A stretch of 64,000 nucleotides of DNA, taken from positions 434,001 to 498,000 of the forward strand of contig NZ_JBJDSB010000001.1 in the NCBI RefSeq assembly GCF_044987625.1, given 5' to 3'. Positions 27,790-36,403 of the stretch are shown piece after piece (positions within the stretch are counted from its first letter, which is position 1; every line of letters starts with the position of its first letter). Made by a program: the position numbers and the translations under genes. Source of the stretch: Desulfobaculum sp044987625. GTDB lineage: Bacteria > Desulfobacterota > Desulfovibrionia > Desulfovibrionales > Desulfovibrionaceae. A model generated the notes under the pieces. The model was not told the origin of the DNA. It was given only the letters and a program-made list of their open reading frames with translations, and made no database searches.

Positions 27790-29611
27790 TGTGTCCTCCT
27801 GTGCTGCGCGCGGACGAACCATCGCCGGCGGCCACGCCCGTTTCTCCGCGCACGTCGTACACCCACGCCACAGGCACCCCATCCACGGTAAAGGTCTTTA
27901 CCGGGTCAAAGCGCTCCTCAATCTGCTTGCGCAAACGGTTGTGCCCCTCGCCGGGGAACATGCCGGGGTAGCGGAACAAACGGTGCACCACCACATGCGT
28001 GGCCCCGCTGCGCTGGAGGGCGTCAAAGCCCATGCGGCGGCTTGTCTCGTCAAAGTAGGGGAACCGAAAGGTCAAATCCCCGGCCCCAAAGCCCTCTAGG
28101 GGATAGATGGACTCGTTCTGCGGCATGCCTTCCTTGTCACGCGCGGTGAACACGGCGCTTCCGGCCAGGGAGCGCGGCACATTGACGCGGCTGGAGTACA
28201 TGAAGGCGTTGGGCTTGGTGCCCCACACCCACACCGTTGCGCCGGGTGGCGCGACCTCGTCCACGTACTCTATGGCCTCGCGCTGCCCTACGCCGCTGTC
28301 GGCCACGATGTAGTCCTCGCTGGCCCCCTGCATGCCGCCCACAAAGGCGTTGAAGTAGTCCTTCTGGTGCGGAAAAACGATGGCGTTGGAGGCAAGAAGC
28401 CAGCCGCCGCCCACCACCACGGCGGCAACGGCCACCACCCGGCGCAGGGCGTCCTGCCGCCGCGCGGCCCATGCAAGCAAACGGTCCACGCCGTAGCCGC
28501 CCATAACGGCCAGCGGCACAAAGGCGGGCATAATGTGGCGGTAGCCGCCATGCTTGCCCTTGCTCAGGGTGATGATGCCAAAGGTAAACGCCACCCACAG
28601 GGCAAGGAACCAAAAGTCCCGCCGCCGCTCACGCCACAGGGCCACCCCGCCGCCAAGCATGGCGATGAGGAACGGTATGGGCGTGCAGATGGCAAGGTAG
28701 ACAAGGTAGTAGTCCGGTCCCAGCTCTGTTGTGCCCTTGTAAAAGCCATGCCCCACAATGGTGAACTGCACGGCGAGGTTCTTGAAAAACAGCGTGGGAT
28801 CCGTCCACAGCCACGGCCACACCGCGTACAGAACCAGCGGCGATATAGGGAACCAGAGGAGCGCCTTACGGTTGGCGGACAGCCACGCCATGCCCGCGCC
28901 GCGCCCGTGCTCGCGCACGTACCACCACGCCAAGAGCAGCATATAGGTGGCAATGACAAAGCCGATACTGCCGGAAAAGAGCTTCGTCCCGGCGGAGAAG
29001 CCCACAAAGACGGCAGACAGGAAATACCGCCGCCACGAGCCGTCGCGCAGGGCGGTCATGAACAAATACGCGGCCACGGCCTGCGTGGCGACCATGCCAA
29101 TCTCCAAATACGCCACACTGCCCATGCCCGTGAACGGCGGCAGGGCAATGAGCAAAAACGCGCTGAACATGCCCACGCGGCGGCTGCCAAGAATCCGCTC
29201 GCCCCAGCGCCACGCCACAAAAACCACCACAAGGGCCGCAACCACACTGGGCACGCGAAAGGCCATCACCGCCGCATCGCTCTTGAGCAGGCCCGCCGCC
29301 TGCGCGGCAAGCTCGGCCATGGAGCCGGGAAGCCCCGTCACCGCAACGTTGGCCAGCACATACACGGCAAACGCCCCGCCATAGAAATACATCATAAACG
29401 GCGGGTGAAACTCAAAGCTCCAGAACTGCGGATCAAAGGTCAGGGTGGCGAAATTGCGGAGCGCCGTCGCGCCGCCCACAACGTAGGTCAGCTCGTCGTA
29501 GAGCAGTTCCACATGCGCGGCGAGCACCGTCAGCAGCAGCCCCGCCACGGCCAAGGCAAGCGCAAGGGGACGGGCGCCCGGCGATCGGCCCGAATTACGG
29601 CGTTGACTCAT
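27782..29611 (-). CDS. GT-C glycosyltransferase of the ArnT/PMT (GT39/GT83) type
   Basis: Protein of 609 residues with about ten to twelve predicted spans and a roughly 100-residue soluble C-terminus. The first periplasmic loop has YDELTYV, the acidic pair typical of ArnT and protein O-mannosyltransferases, followed by FEFHPPF, another family hallmark. These enzymes move a sugar from a polyprenyl phosphate onto lipid, glycan or protein outside the inner membrane. Donors could come from the GtrB-like synthase at 33572-34591. The ATG at 29611 overlaps the acyltransferase stop by 17 bases with GGAGG upstream. Confidence 0.82.
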   Translation of the reverse strand: MSQRRNSGRSPGARPLALALAVAGLLLTVLAAHVELLYDELTYVVGGATALRNFATLTFDPQFWSFEFHPPFMMYFYGGAFAVYVLANVAVTGLPGSMAELAAQAAGLLKSDAAVMAFRVPSVVAALVVVFVAWRWGERILGSRRVGMFSAFLLIALPPFTGMGSVAYLEIGMVATQAVAAYLFMTALRDGSWRRYFLSAVFVGFSAGTKLFSGSIGFVIATYMLLLAWWYVREHGRGAGMAWLSANRKALLWFPISPLVLYAVWPWLWTDPTLFFKNLAVQFTIVGHGFYKGTTELGPDYYLVYLAICTPIPFLIAMLGGGVALWRERRRDFWFLALWVAFTFGIITLSKGKHGGYRHIMPAFVPLAVMGGYGVDRLLAWAARRQDALRRVVAVAAVVVGGGWLLASNAIVFPHQKDYFNAFVGGMQGASEDYIVADSGVGQREAIEYVDEVAPPGATVWVWGTKPNAFMYSSRVNVPRSLAGSAVFTARDKEGMPQNESIYPLEGFGAGDLTFRFPYFDETSRRMGFDALQRSGATHVVVHRLFRYPGMFPGEGHNRLRKQIEERFDPVKTFTVDGVPVAWVYDVRGETGVAAGDGSSARSTGGHNG

Positions 29612-30380
29612 GGTCTGCCTCCTGCTTGAGGGGTTCGCTCACGCGGGTCCACTGCTGCGCGTCGTCGTCATAGCGCAGGATGGCCCGAGCGGGATTGCCC
29701 GCCACCACCGTGCGTGGCGGCACGCTGGAAAGCACCACGGAATTTGCGGCCACAACGCTGTTTTCGCCAATTTCCAACAGCCCGCCCGAGGCATGCACCA
29801 CCACATTGGCGGCCAGCCACGCCCCGCGCCGCACCACCACACGGCCGCCGGTCTTGATGCCCTGCCGCGACACGGGACGCGTGACGTCCTCGTAGGCGTG
29901 GGCATGGTCCAGCACGGTGACGTTGGGACCAAAGAGCACGTCGTCCTCAATGTCCACGCGGTTTGCGGCGGCAAGGGTGCATCCCGGCCCGACCCGCACG
30001 CCGCTGCCAAGGCTCAGATAGGCGCGGGCATCAGGGCGCGGCATCTCCACAAGGGGGACGCACAGCCAACTGCCGCGCTGCACCCACACCCTGTCCCCAA
30101 GGGCGATAAAGCGCGCGCCGTCCACACTGCACGTGGGGTCCACAATGACCCCCCGCCCGCAGGAGCGGAATCGGTGCCGCAACGCCCGGTGGATGCGCGC
30201 CCACACCATAAGCCGCAGGCCCTTGCACGCCAGTTCGCGCAGGGTGTAGCCCTGCCCCAAAAAGTACGTCAGCCGCTGGCGCAGGGTCCCTTCCGAGGGA
30301 TGCGTGATGGCGCGCATGTCCTGCTCCGGCGCCGCGCTCTGCGCGCCATGGCGCGGGGTCATGGCCTCACCTTCATCCAT
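29595..30380 (-). CDS. left-handed beta-helix (hexapeptide) acyltransferase
   Basis: Protein of 261 residues. From about 75 onward it carries imperfect hexapeptide turns (VIVDPTCSVDG, LGSGVRVGPG, IGENSVVAANSVV) ending with VVAGNPARAIL, the usual close of WbbJ/Vat-type O-acetyltransferases. A DHAHAYED segment supplies the likely catalytic His. It probably O-acetylates a sugar using acetyl-CoA in the cytoplasm. ATG 30380 is preferred, with GGAGG five bases upstream and overlap of the methyltransferase stop; an internal ATG at 30362 is possible. Confidence 0.83.
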   Translation of the reverse strand: MDEGEAMTPRHGAQSAAPEQDMRAITHPSEGTLRQRLTYFLGQGYTLRELACKGLRLMVWARIHRALRHRFRSCGRGVIVDPTCSVDGARFIALGDRVWVQRGSWLCVPLVEMPRPDARAYLSLGSGVRVGPGCTLAAANRVDIEDDVLFGPNVTVLDHAHAYEDVTRPVSRQGIKTGGRVVVRRGAWLAANVVVHASGGLLEIGENSVVAANSVVLSSVPPRTVVAGNPARAILRYDDDAQQWTRVSEPLKQEADHESTP

Positions 30381-31023
30381 CACTGCCTCCGGGCCGGACT
30401 GCGCACAGGAAGAATTGCCCGGCCATGGGCCGGATAGGGCTGCGCAAATACAGCCGCACCAGCCACGGGGCCTTGGGCAAGCGGCTCTTCATGGAAAAGG
30501 GCAAAAAGCGCGGCTCGACACGCTCCACGGCAAAGGCCAGACTCTCCAGCCAGTCCTTCATCCCCGCATCGGTAAAGATGAGGCGGTGGGTGTAGTCGTC
30601 AAAATAGGAATCCGCGCAGTATTTGAAGTTGGGCTGGATGACGAGGAGCCGCCCGCCGGGCCGCAGCACGCGGTGGATTTCCCGCGCGCAGGCCTCGAAG
30701 GTATCGCGCTCCAGGTGCTCAAAGAAGTTGCTGGCCAGCACCACATCCATGGAACCGGTCTCAAAGCGCGACAGGTCCGTGGCGTCGCCCACGTGCGCGG
30801 TGATGCCCTCGTCGGCGTAGCGCCCCACGTCCGCAAACAGGTCCATGACGTGCTTTTCGCCCGCGGGCACGGCGTTGATGAACTCGCAGTAGCCGCCGCC
30901 CACCTCCAGCACCCGCGCCCCGTCCGGGACAAAGGGGCGCAGATAGGCCGCAATCTCGTTCCACACCCCGCGCCGCCGCGGGTCGTGGGTAAAGCGTGTG
31001 GCGTGATAGTCGCTGTGCTGCAT
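30373..31023 (-). CDS. class I SAM-dependent methyltransferase
   Basis: Protein of 216 residues with the SAM-binding motif VLEVGGGYCEF near 40, the acidic strand end MDLFAD, the GDATDL loop and MDVVLASNFFEHL typical of Methyltransf_11-like enzymes. It is soluble and cytoplasmic. In this operon it probably methylates a sugar or sugar nucleotide (inference). ATG 31023 lies three bases after the radical SAM stop. The short spacing and weak ribosome site suggest translational coupling. Confidence 0.83.
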   Translation of the reverse strand: MQHSDYHATRFTHDPRRRGVWNEIAAYLRPFVPDGARVLEVGGGYCEFINAVPAGEKHVMDLFADVGRYADEGITAHVGDATDLSRFETGSMDVVLASNFFEHLERDTFEACAREIHRVLRPGGRLLVIQPNFKYCADSYFDDYTHRLIFTDAGMKDWLESLAFAVERVEPRFLPFSMKSRLPKAPWLVRLYLRSPIRPMAGQFFLCAVRPGGSDG

Positions 31024-31026
31024 GGC

Positions 31027-32484
31027 CTATGTCCTGCTGAAGTCCGCCAGATGCGCAAACAGCTTGCGACCGGCGCGGATGAAGAACCGCACATCGTCCA
31101 CACTGCGCACGGACACCACCTTGCGCATAAGGAACGACGGTGACAGCGCCGCGCGGTAGAGTTCCTGCGTAAAGCCCATCACGTCATCCTCGTCCACCGG
31201 GCTTTTCCACACGGAGCGCTTCATGTCGTAGTCGTCCCAGTCCTCGGTGGTCAGCCAGCCGTTTTCGCGGGCCTCCTGAAAGAGCGGCGTCCCCGGATAC
31301 GGCACCACAATGGTGGCCTGCAGCGTGTCGATATACCCGCGCGAGAACATATCCTTGGCAAAGGCGATGGTCTGCTCGGCCTCGGCGCGCGTCTCCCACG
31401 GGTAGCCGACCATGGTGGTGATGTGCGGCTCAAGCCCGGCCTGTTTGGCCCATTGCAGAGTCTGGGAAATCTGCTCCACCTTCAGGCCCTTGTTCAGCCG
31501 GTCCAGCGTGGATTGCACCATGCTCTCAAGGCCAATAAGGATGAAGCGGAACCCCGCGCGCTTCATGAGCTTCCACTGCTCCGCGCTCAGCGCGCCGCAG
31601 CGCATATTGCAGCCCAGCACCACCTTGCGGTGCAGGCCGCGCTCTATGATGCCCTCGCAGAATTCCTCCAGCCACTGCCCTTTGGGAAAGCAGCCGCTGT
31701 CGTCAAAAATCTCCCGCACGCCAAGCTCCGTGACCAGCCGCTCCACTTCGTCCAAATGGCGATTCACGCTCACGGTACGGTAGGTTGCGCCGGGGTACAG
31801 CGTGGTCCAACTGCAAAAGGAGCAGCGCCCCCACCAACAGTCGCGCCCCGCCATCACATAGGTGCCGGGCGTGTACTTGAAGTTGCCGTTCTTGTAGGCG
31901 TAGCGCTCCCACTGGGTTAGCTGGCGGTCGATGATGGGCAGTTGGTCCAGATCATGGCTGACGTCCGGCTCGCCGGTGCTCATGACATCCGCGCCGCGCC
32001 GGTGCCACACGCCGCGCGGCAACTCGCCGCCGTGGTCCAGCGCGTCGCACAGGTCCGCCAGCACGAAATCATAGTCCCCGCCCGTTATGACGTAGTCCAC
32101 ACCGCAGGCGTCCATGCTCTCGCGCGGCAGGGCCGTGACATGGTCGCCAAACAGCGCCACCTTCGGCCCCCAGTCGCACTCGCGCTTGATGCGGTCCACA
32201 ATGGTCCAGTGGCGCTTGATGACCGGGGTCTTGCTCTCCATGGCGATGAGGTCCGGGCGCTCCACACGCAGGCGCGCAAACCAGCTTTCGTGGTCCATCT
32301 CCTGCGCGATGGCGTCGTCCCACAGCACCTCATGCCCGCGCGAGGCCAGCAGCGTGGCCGCAGAGGCCGGCACCATGGGATAAATGTAGGTGGGGTTGCA
32401 GAACCACTGGAACTGCCGGTTCTGTGAAAGCAAGGGAACCCCTCTGGATGATTCCAGAGGCGGATAGGTGATGGATACCTTCAT
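31027..32484 (-). CDS. cobalamin-binding radical SAM enzyme with CX4CX2C motif
   Basis: Protein of 485 residues. An N-terminal B12-binding-like domain (to about 150, with VALFGDHVTALP) precedes a radical SAM domain. The iron-sulfur ligands are Cys216, Cys221 and Cys224 (DCWWGRCSFC), a spacing one residue longer than the classic CX3CX2C. GVREIFDDSG and FILIGLES follow as in other members. The substrate is unknown; glycan or lipid-carrier modification is inference. ATG 32484 is chosen because the natural B12-domain strand (MKVSITYPP) begins there; a longer reading from 32544 lacks family features. A 99-base gap with no clear signal precedes it. Confidence 0.83.
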   Translation of the reverse strand: MKVSITYPPLESSRGVPLLSQNRQFQWFCNPTYIYPMVPASAATLLASRGHEVLWDDAIAQEMDHESWFARLRVERPDLIAMESKTPVIKRHWTIVDRIKRECDWGPKVALFGDHVTALPRESMDACGVDYVITGGDYDFVLADLCDALDHGGELPRGVWHRRGADVMSTGEPDVSHDLDQLPIIDRQLTQWERYAYKNGNFKYTPGTYVMAGRDCWWGRCSFCSWTTLYPGATYRTVSVNRHLDEVERLVTELGVREIFDDSGCFPKGQWLEEFCEGIIERGLHRKVVLGCNMRCGALSAEQWKLMKRAGFRFILIGLESMVQSTLDRLNKGLKVEQISQTLQWAKQAGLEPHITTMVGYPWETRAEAEQTIAFAKDMFSRGYIDTLQATIVVPYPGTPLFQEARENGWLTTEDWDDYDMKRSVWKSPVDEDDVMGFTQELYRAALSPSFLMRKVVSVRSVDDVRFFIRAGRKLFAHLADFSRT

Positions 32485-32583
32485 GATGCAGTGCCCCGTT
32501 CTCGTTAGTCGGTTCCGGCGCGACGTTACGGATGCGGCCACCATGGCCGGTCAGAACGCGGAGGAAGCTCGCTGTCGTCGTAG

Positions 32584-33579
32584 CTATCGTCCGAGTGTGC
32601 TCTTGAGGTCCCTCACAAACAGGAACCCCTTCAGAAACCGCCACCCATACCAGAAGTGCGTCCCCACAACATAGGGGACCGTGGCAAGGGCGACGCGGGC
32701 GTCGCGCAGCCGCGCGAAGATGCCCAGCGTGGAAAAGGCGATGGCAAGGGCATAGAGCGCCCAGCCAAGGGTATACAGTCCGGCAAACACGCTCCCCGCA
32801 AACAGCGCCACCCAGCCCACCACCACAAACAGGAAAAACGCCATGGGCATAAAGTAGCTGAGGCGGCGCGAGGTTTCGGGATAGCGCTTGGCAAAGAACC
32901 CGCGGTGCAGGCCATAGTTGCCCACCTGCCGCATATGCCGCACAAACCCGGAACGCCGGTGGTGGTACACCACAGCCTCCGGCTCGTAGAGAATGCGCTT
33001 GCCGCGCTCCCGCACGATGTCGAGGCACAGCTTGGTGTCCTCGCCGGGCCAGTATTCGTTGTCGAAGCCGTTGACGGCGTGGAAATCCTCGGCCCGCACA
33101 AGCAGGTTCACCGAGGGCCAATCATCCACAAAGAAGCGGCGGTCTCCGGGCCAATAGCGCCACGCGGCAGAGCCATTGAGGGGCGAGACGAATATGGCGC
33201 CGGACACCTTCTGCCAAAAGCCGTCATCCGGCGGCGTCACCTGCGGCCCGGCCACCGCGCCGATCGTCTCATCCTCAAAATGGACCACGGCCTTCTCCAG
33301 CCAGTCCCCGGCGGGGTAGGCGTCGTCGTCGATAAAGGCCAGCACGCGCCCCGTCGCCACTGCCGCGCCCTCGTCGCGCTTGATGGCCGGACTCACCGGA
33401 CCGGTGGGAAGAATGCGGACATCCAGCCCCAAGGCTTCGGACAGTTCGTCCTCCATAGGGCCGTCGGGCAGCAGGATGACCTCAAAGGACGGCCCGCGCA
33501 GGGTGCCAAGGTGGGTCAGGGTCTGGCGCAGATAGTCCGACGGCGCCTGAAACGGAATAATCACCGACACCTCAGCCAT
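32584..33579 (-). CDS. GT2 glycosyltransferase with C-terminal membrane spans
   Basis: Protein of 331 residues: GT2 domain starting AEVSVIIPFQ, DXD motif in AFIDDDAYP, and EDTKLCLD typical of the acceptor site. Two predicted spans (about 245-290) lie towards the C-terminus and are followed by a short basic tail. The start ATG 33579 overlaps the upstream gtrB-like gene by eight bases. It probably extends a lipid-linked glycan. Donor and acceptor unknown. Confidence 0.84.
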   Translation of the reverse strand: MAEVSVIIPFQAPSDYLRQTLTHLGTLRGPSFEVILLPDGPMEDELSEALGLDVRILPTGPVSPAIKRDEGAAVATGRVLAFIDDDAYPAGDWLEKAVVHFEDETIGAVAGPQVTPPDDGFWQKVSGAIFVSPLNGSAAWRYWPGDRRFFVDDWPSVNLLVRAEDFHAVNGFDNEYWPGEDTKLCLDIVRERGKRILYEPEAVVYHHRRSGFVRHMRQVGNYGLHRGFFAKRYPETSRRLSYFMPMAFFLFVVVGWVALFAGSVFAGLYTLGWALYALAIAFSTLGIFARLRDARVALATVPYVVGTHFWYGWRFLKGFLFVRDLKSTLGR

Positions 33580-34591
33580 GAGCGTGCCACCTCCCGATAT
33601 CGGGATGTTTACAGACGCTCACGCTGCGCTCCGGGGGCGAACCATCGTCCTCGGCAAGGCGGCCGCAGGCCTGCCGCACAATGAACAGGGGCCGCCCCAC
33701 CACCTCCGTATGAATATGCCCGATGTACAGGGCAATCATGCCAAGCGCGGCCAAAATCACGCCCACCAGCAGCGTATTGAGCACCACCACGTAGGCCATG
33801 GGCGTATAGAGCACGTCCAGGAACACATCCGTGACCAGCATATAGCTCAAGAGGAGCGCGGAGATGAAAATGATGAATATTCCCAGATAACCGGTAAAGC
33901 GCAGCGGCGCGAGGGAGAAGGACGTCAGGCTGTTGACCGCAAGGCGCACGAGCTTGCGCAGGGAATAGGCAGGACGGCCGGAACTGCGGCGCGGGGCCAC
34001 AAATTCCACAAAGCTCTTGTTAAAGCCCATCCAGTCGATGATGCCGCGGAACATACGCGTGCGCTCGGTAAAGGTGCACAGCGTTTCCACCACGCCACGG
34101 TCCAGCAGGCGAAAGTCCGTGCTATTGGGCGGAATTTCCACATCGGACAGACGCGTCATAAGCATATAGAACACCTTGGAGCCAATCCGCTTAATAAAGG
34201 ACGTGCCTTCATTATGCTTGCGGATGCCCACCACGATGTCCGCGCCCTCCTCCCACTTGCGGATAAACTCCGGCAACAGGTCCGGCGGATGCTGGAGGTC
34301 CGAGTCCATAAACAGCACGGCCTCGCTGCCGTTCATGGCCGTGACGCCGGCGGTGAGGGCCATCTCCTTGCCGAAGTTGCGCGACAGGTTCAGCCCGCAC
34401 ACGCGCCCGTCACGGCGCGCCAGCTTTTCGATGACCTGCCACGAGTTGTCCTTGCTCCCGTCGTTCACGAACAGAAGCTCCCACTCATAGGCAGGCACGG
34501 CGTCAAACGCCTCGCTCACCTTTTCATGAAGGAGTTCAAGGTTTTCGGCCTCGTTGTACACGGGAACAACCACTGCGATGCGTGTCTTCAT
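33572..34591 (-). CDS. GtrB/Dpm1-like polyprenyl-phosphate glycosyltransferase
   Basis: Protein of 339 residues. The GT2 domain has VVPVYNEAENL, FVNDGSKDNS and the DSDLQHPPDL motif diagnostic of the dolichol-phosphate-mannose synthase/GtrB/ArnC group. Two C-terminal spans (about 230-300) follow. It should make a polyprenyl-phosphate sugar in the inner membrane, the donor form used by GT-C enzymes such as those downstream. It is the first gene of the left-hand minus-strand operon. ATG 34591 fits the family start (MKTRIAVVVPVYNE), though no clear ribosome site precedes it. Confidence 0.88.
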   Translation of the reverse strand: MKTRIAVVVPVYNEAENLELLHEKVSEAFDAVPAYEWELLFVNDGSKDNSWQVIEKLARRDGRVCGLNLSRNFGKEMALTAGVTAMNGSEAVLFMDSDLQHPPDLLPEFIRKWEEGADIVVGIRKHNEGTSFIKRIGSKVFYMLMTRLSDVEIPPNSTDFRLLDRGVVETLCTFTERTRMFRGIIDWMGFNKSFVEFVAPRRSSGRPAYSLRKLVRLAVNSLTSFSLAPLRFTGYLGIFIIFISALLLSYMLVTDVFLDVLYTPMAYVVVLNTLLVGVILAALGMIALYIGHIHTEVVGRPLFIVRQACGRLAEDDGSPPERSVSVCKHPDIGRWHAHG

Positions 34592-34646
34592 AGTGCAGCA
34601 AAACCGCCGTTTATACTGATAAATGAGACTTTTGCGATTATTCAAT

Positions 34647-34675
34647 CATATACGGAAACGCGTCAGACAAGTCAA
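34647..34675 (-). promoter_or_regulatory. putative sigma70 promoter of the 34-kb left operon
   Basis: Reading the minus strand, TTGACT (34675-34670) and TATATG (34652-34647) are 17 bases apart, a good sigma70-like pair. An alternative -10, TATGAT, lies two bases further. Predicted transcripts would begin roughly 50 bases before the GtrB-like ATG. No other convincing promoter is seen between this gene and position 1, where gene spacing is mostly under 100 bases. Confidence 0.5.
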
Positions 34676-34683
34676 ATGCAAAC

Positions 34684-34712
34684 TTGATAAACAGCGCTAC
34701 ATTCCCTACTGT
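34684..34712 (+). promoter_or_regulatory. weak putative sigma70 promoter of the plus-strand flippase operon
   Basis: TTGATA at 34684-34689 and TACTGT at 34707-34712, 17 bases apart; the -10 is poor. A TATCAT further right has too long a spacer for the same -35. Placed about 70 bases before the ATG at 34784. Confidence 0.3.
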
Positions 34713-34783
34713 ATCATACACTGACGATATTGCTCGAACTTTCTCCCCTTGTCCTGCACACAAAATGGCACAAACGGTGGTTC

Positions 34784-36403
34784 ATGGCTGCTGATACCGA
34801 CATGACGCATCTTTCCCTCCGCCTCCACGGGCTTCTGCCCGCCCTTGGGCTGTGCGCCATTTTGGCGGCCATGGCCACGGCCAAATATTTCACCCTGCAC
34901 ACCACCTTTGCGGACCTGATTTTACTGGTAGACCATCTGGAGCACCTGAGCGAACGGGGCTGGTGGCCGGTTCTGTTTTGGGGGCACTTGCAACCGCTCA
35001 AAATTCCCCTTGCGGTTCTGCACGCCGCCCTGCCGGACGCCGCGCGCATTCCGACGCTACTCATTGGACAGGCCGTCCTGCTTGCCCTGCCCGCCGCCGC
35101 ACTCTGGCGGCGGCACGGGGTCATGGGCTACGCCGCGTACGCCCTTGCCTTTCCGCTGTGGTACATCGCGCTCTTTGACGTGCACATCGACGCCGTCGCC
35201 GTCCCCCTGCTCTTTTGGTTCGCCTTTGCTGAGGCAGATGGCCGCCTTGGGCGCGCCTGTGTTCCGGCCCTTATGCTGGCGCTGGTGAAGGAGACCTTTG
35301 CCCTGCAAACCGCGGCTTGCGGCCTGTTTCTGCTGGTGCGGCATGGACGGCGCGCCCGCGTGGCGGGGAGCGCCCTTGCGCTCTTTGGCGCGGCGTATTT
35401 TGTGCTGGCTGTGGGGGTCTTGCTACCGGGACTTGGCCCCAGCGGCGGCGGACCCATCGGGGCTGGCGCTTTTGGCTGGCTGGGCGGCTCCCTTGGCGAG
35501 ATGCTGCGCACCATCCTGACGGACCCCGCGCGAGTCCTGAGCATGATGTTCGGCGAGCCGGGGAAGCTCCTCTATGTGGTCGCGCTCATTGCCGCATTTT
35601 TGGGGCTGCCGCTTCTGGCGCCGTCGTGGTGGATTGTGGCCCTGCCGCCCCTCGCCTTGTCCCTCCTGTCCACCCAGCCCAATCATTATGGACTTGGGCA
35701 CCACTACACCGCCGGACTTCTGCCGCCACTGACCATGGCCTTTTGCGCCGCATGGCCCCGCGTGCGGGACTGCGCCGCTACTCTCGTCCGCCCGCGCACG
35801 GCCACGGCGCTGGCGTTGTGCGCGGTGCTGGCCGTACATGTGGCGCTCTCTCCCTCGCCGGTCTCGCGCCTGTTTTGGACGGACAAGATTTGGTCCTACG
35901 GCTGGCGCGCCTACGTCCCCACCGCGCGGGATGCGATGATCCGCCGCGCGCTGGACGAGCATATCCCCCAGAGCGGCGTCACCTGCATCAGCGCGCAGAA
36001 CACGGTGGTCTGGCACAGCCTGCTGCGCGCAGAGCGCGTAGTCATCTTTCCCGCCGCTGCTTATGAGGCATTCGCCCTGCCGGATTTGCAGGCGCTGTCG
36101 GAACGCAGCGCATTTCTCCGTCGCTCCGCCGATGCCCCCGGCCACGCAGCGCGCACATCCGAGGTGTCCTTTCATGCTGATTTTGTGGTATTAGACCTGA
36201 TGCGTCCCCTTTATCTCGGGGACCTTGGGTGCGACTGGCGCTACGGGGCCTGCACGGACGACACCGTCCGCCGCGGCTTCCTCGCCGCCGTGGAGCGCAC
36301 CAGGCAGACAACCACGCCGGTTTTTGAACGCGACGGATTCATCATCCTCCGGCGGCGCGGCGCGCCGTCATCACCACCAGCGGGCAAGGATACGCCATCA
36401 TGA
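34784..36403 (+). CDS. DUF2079-like polytopic membrane protein
   Basis: Protein of 539 residues with about ten predicted spans and a C-terminal soluble domain of about 150 residues. The first loop (TFADLILLVDHLEHL, then FWGHLQPLKIPLA) resembles DUF2079 membrane proteins, a GT-C-like group of unknown biochemistry. Later parts carry FDVHIDAVAVPLLFW and STQPNHYGLGHHYTAG, also in keeping with that family. I prefer ATG 34784; a TTG at 34730 or an ATG at 34802 are alternatives, and no ribosome site decides. It opens the plus-strand operon and overlaps the next gene by ATGA. Confidence 0.7.
   Translation: MAADTDMTHLSLRLHGLLPALGLCAILAAMATAKYFTLHTTFADLILLVDHLEHLSERGWWPVLFWGHLQPLKIPLAVLHAALPDAARIPTLLIGQAVLLALPAAALWRRHGVMGYAAYALAFPLWYIALFDVHIDAVAVPLLFWFAFAEADGRLGRACVPALMLALVKETFALQTAACGLFLLVRHGRRARVAGSALALFGAAYFVLAVGVLLPGLGPSGGGPIGAGAFGWLGGSLGEMLRTILTDPARVLSMMFGEPGKLLYVVALIAAFLGLPLLAPSWWIVALPPLALSLLSTQPNHYGLGHHYTAGLLPPLTMAFCAAWPRVRDCAATLVRPRTATALALCAVLAVHVALSPSPVSRLFWTDKIWSYGWRAYVPTARDAMIRRALDEHIPQSGVTCISAQNTVVWHSLLRAERVVIFPAAAYEAFALPDLQALSERSAFLRRSADAPGHAARTSEVSFHADFVVLDLMRPLYLGDLGCDWRYGACTDDTVRRGFLAAVERTRQTTTPVFERDGFIILRRRGAPSSPPAGKDTPS

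Larger units (their letters stand above)
34592..34783. other. AT-rich divergent intergenic region
   Basis: About 190 bases, clearly richer in A and T than the genes either side, separating the left minus-strand operon from the plus-strand flippase operon. It holds the promoter-like pairs listed separately on each strand. No terminator or open reading frame with a ribosome site is apparent. Confidence 0.7.
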
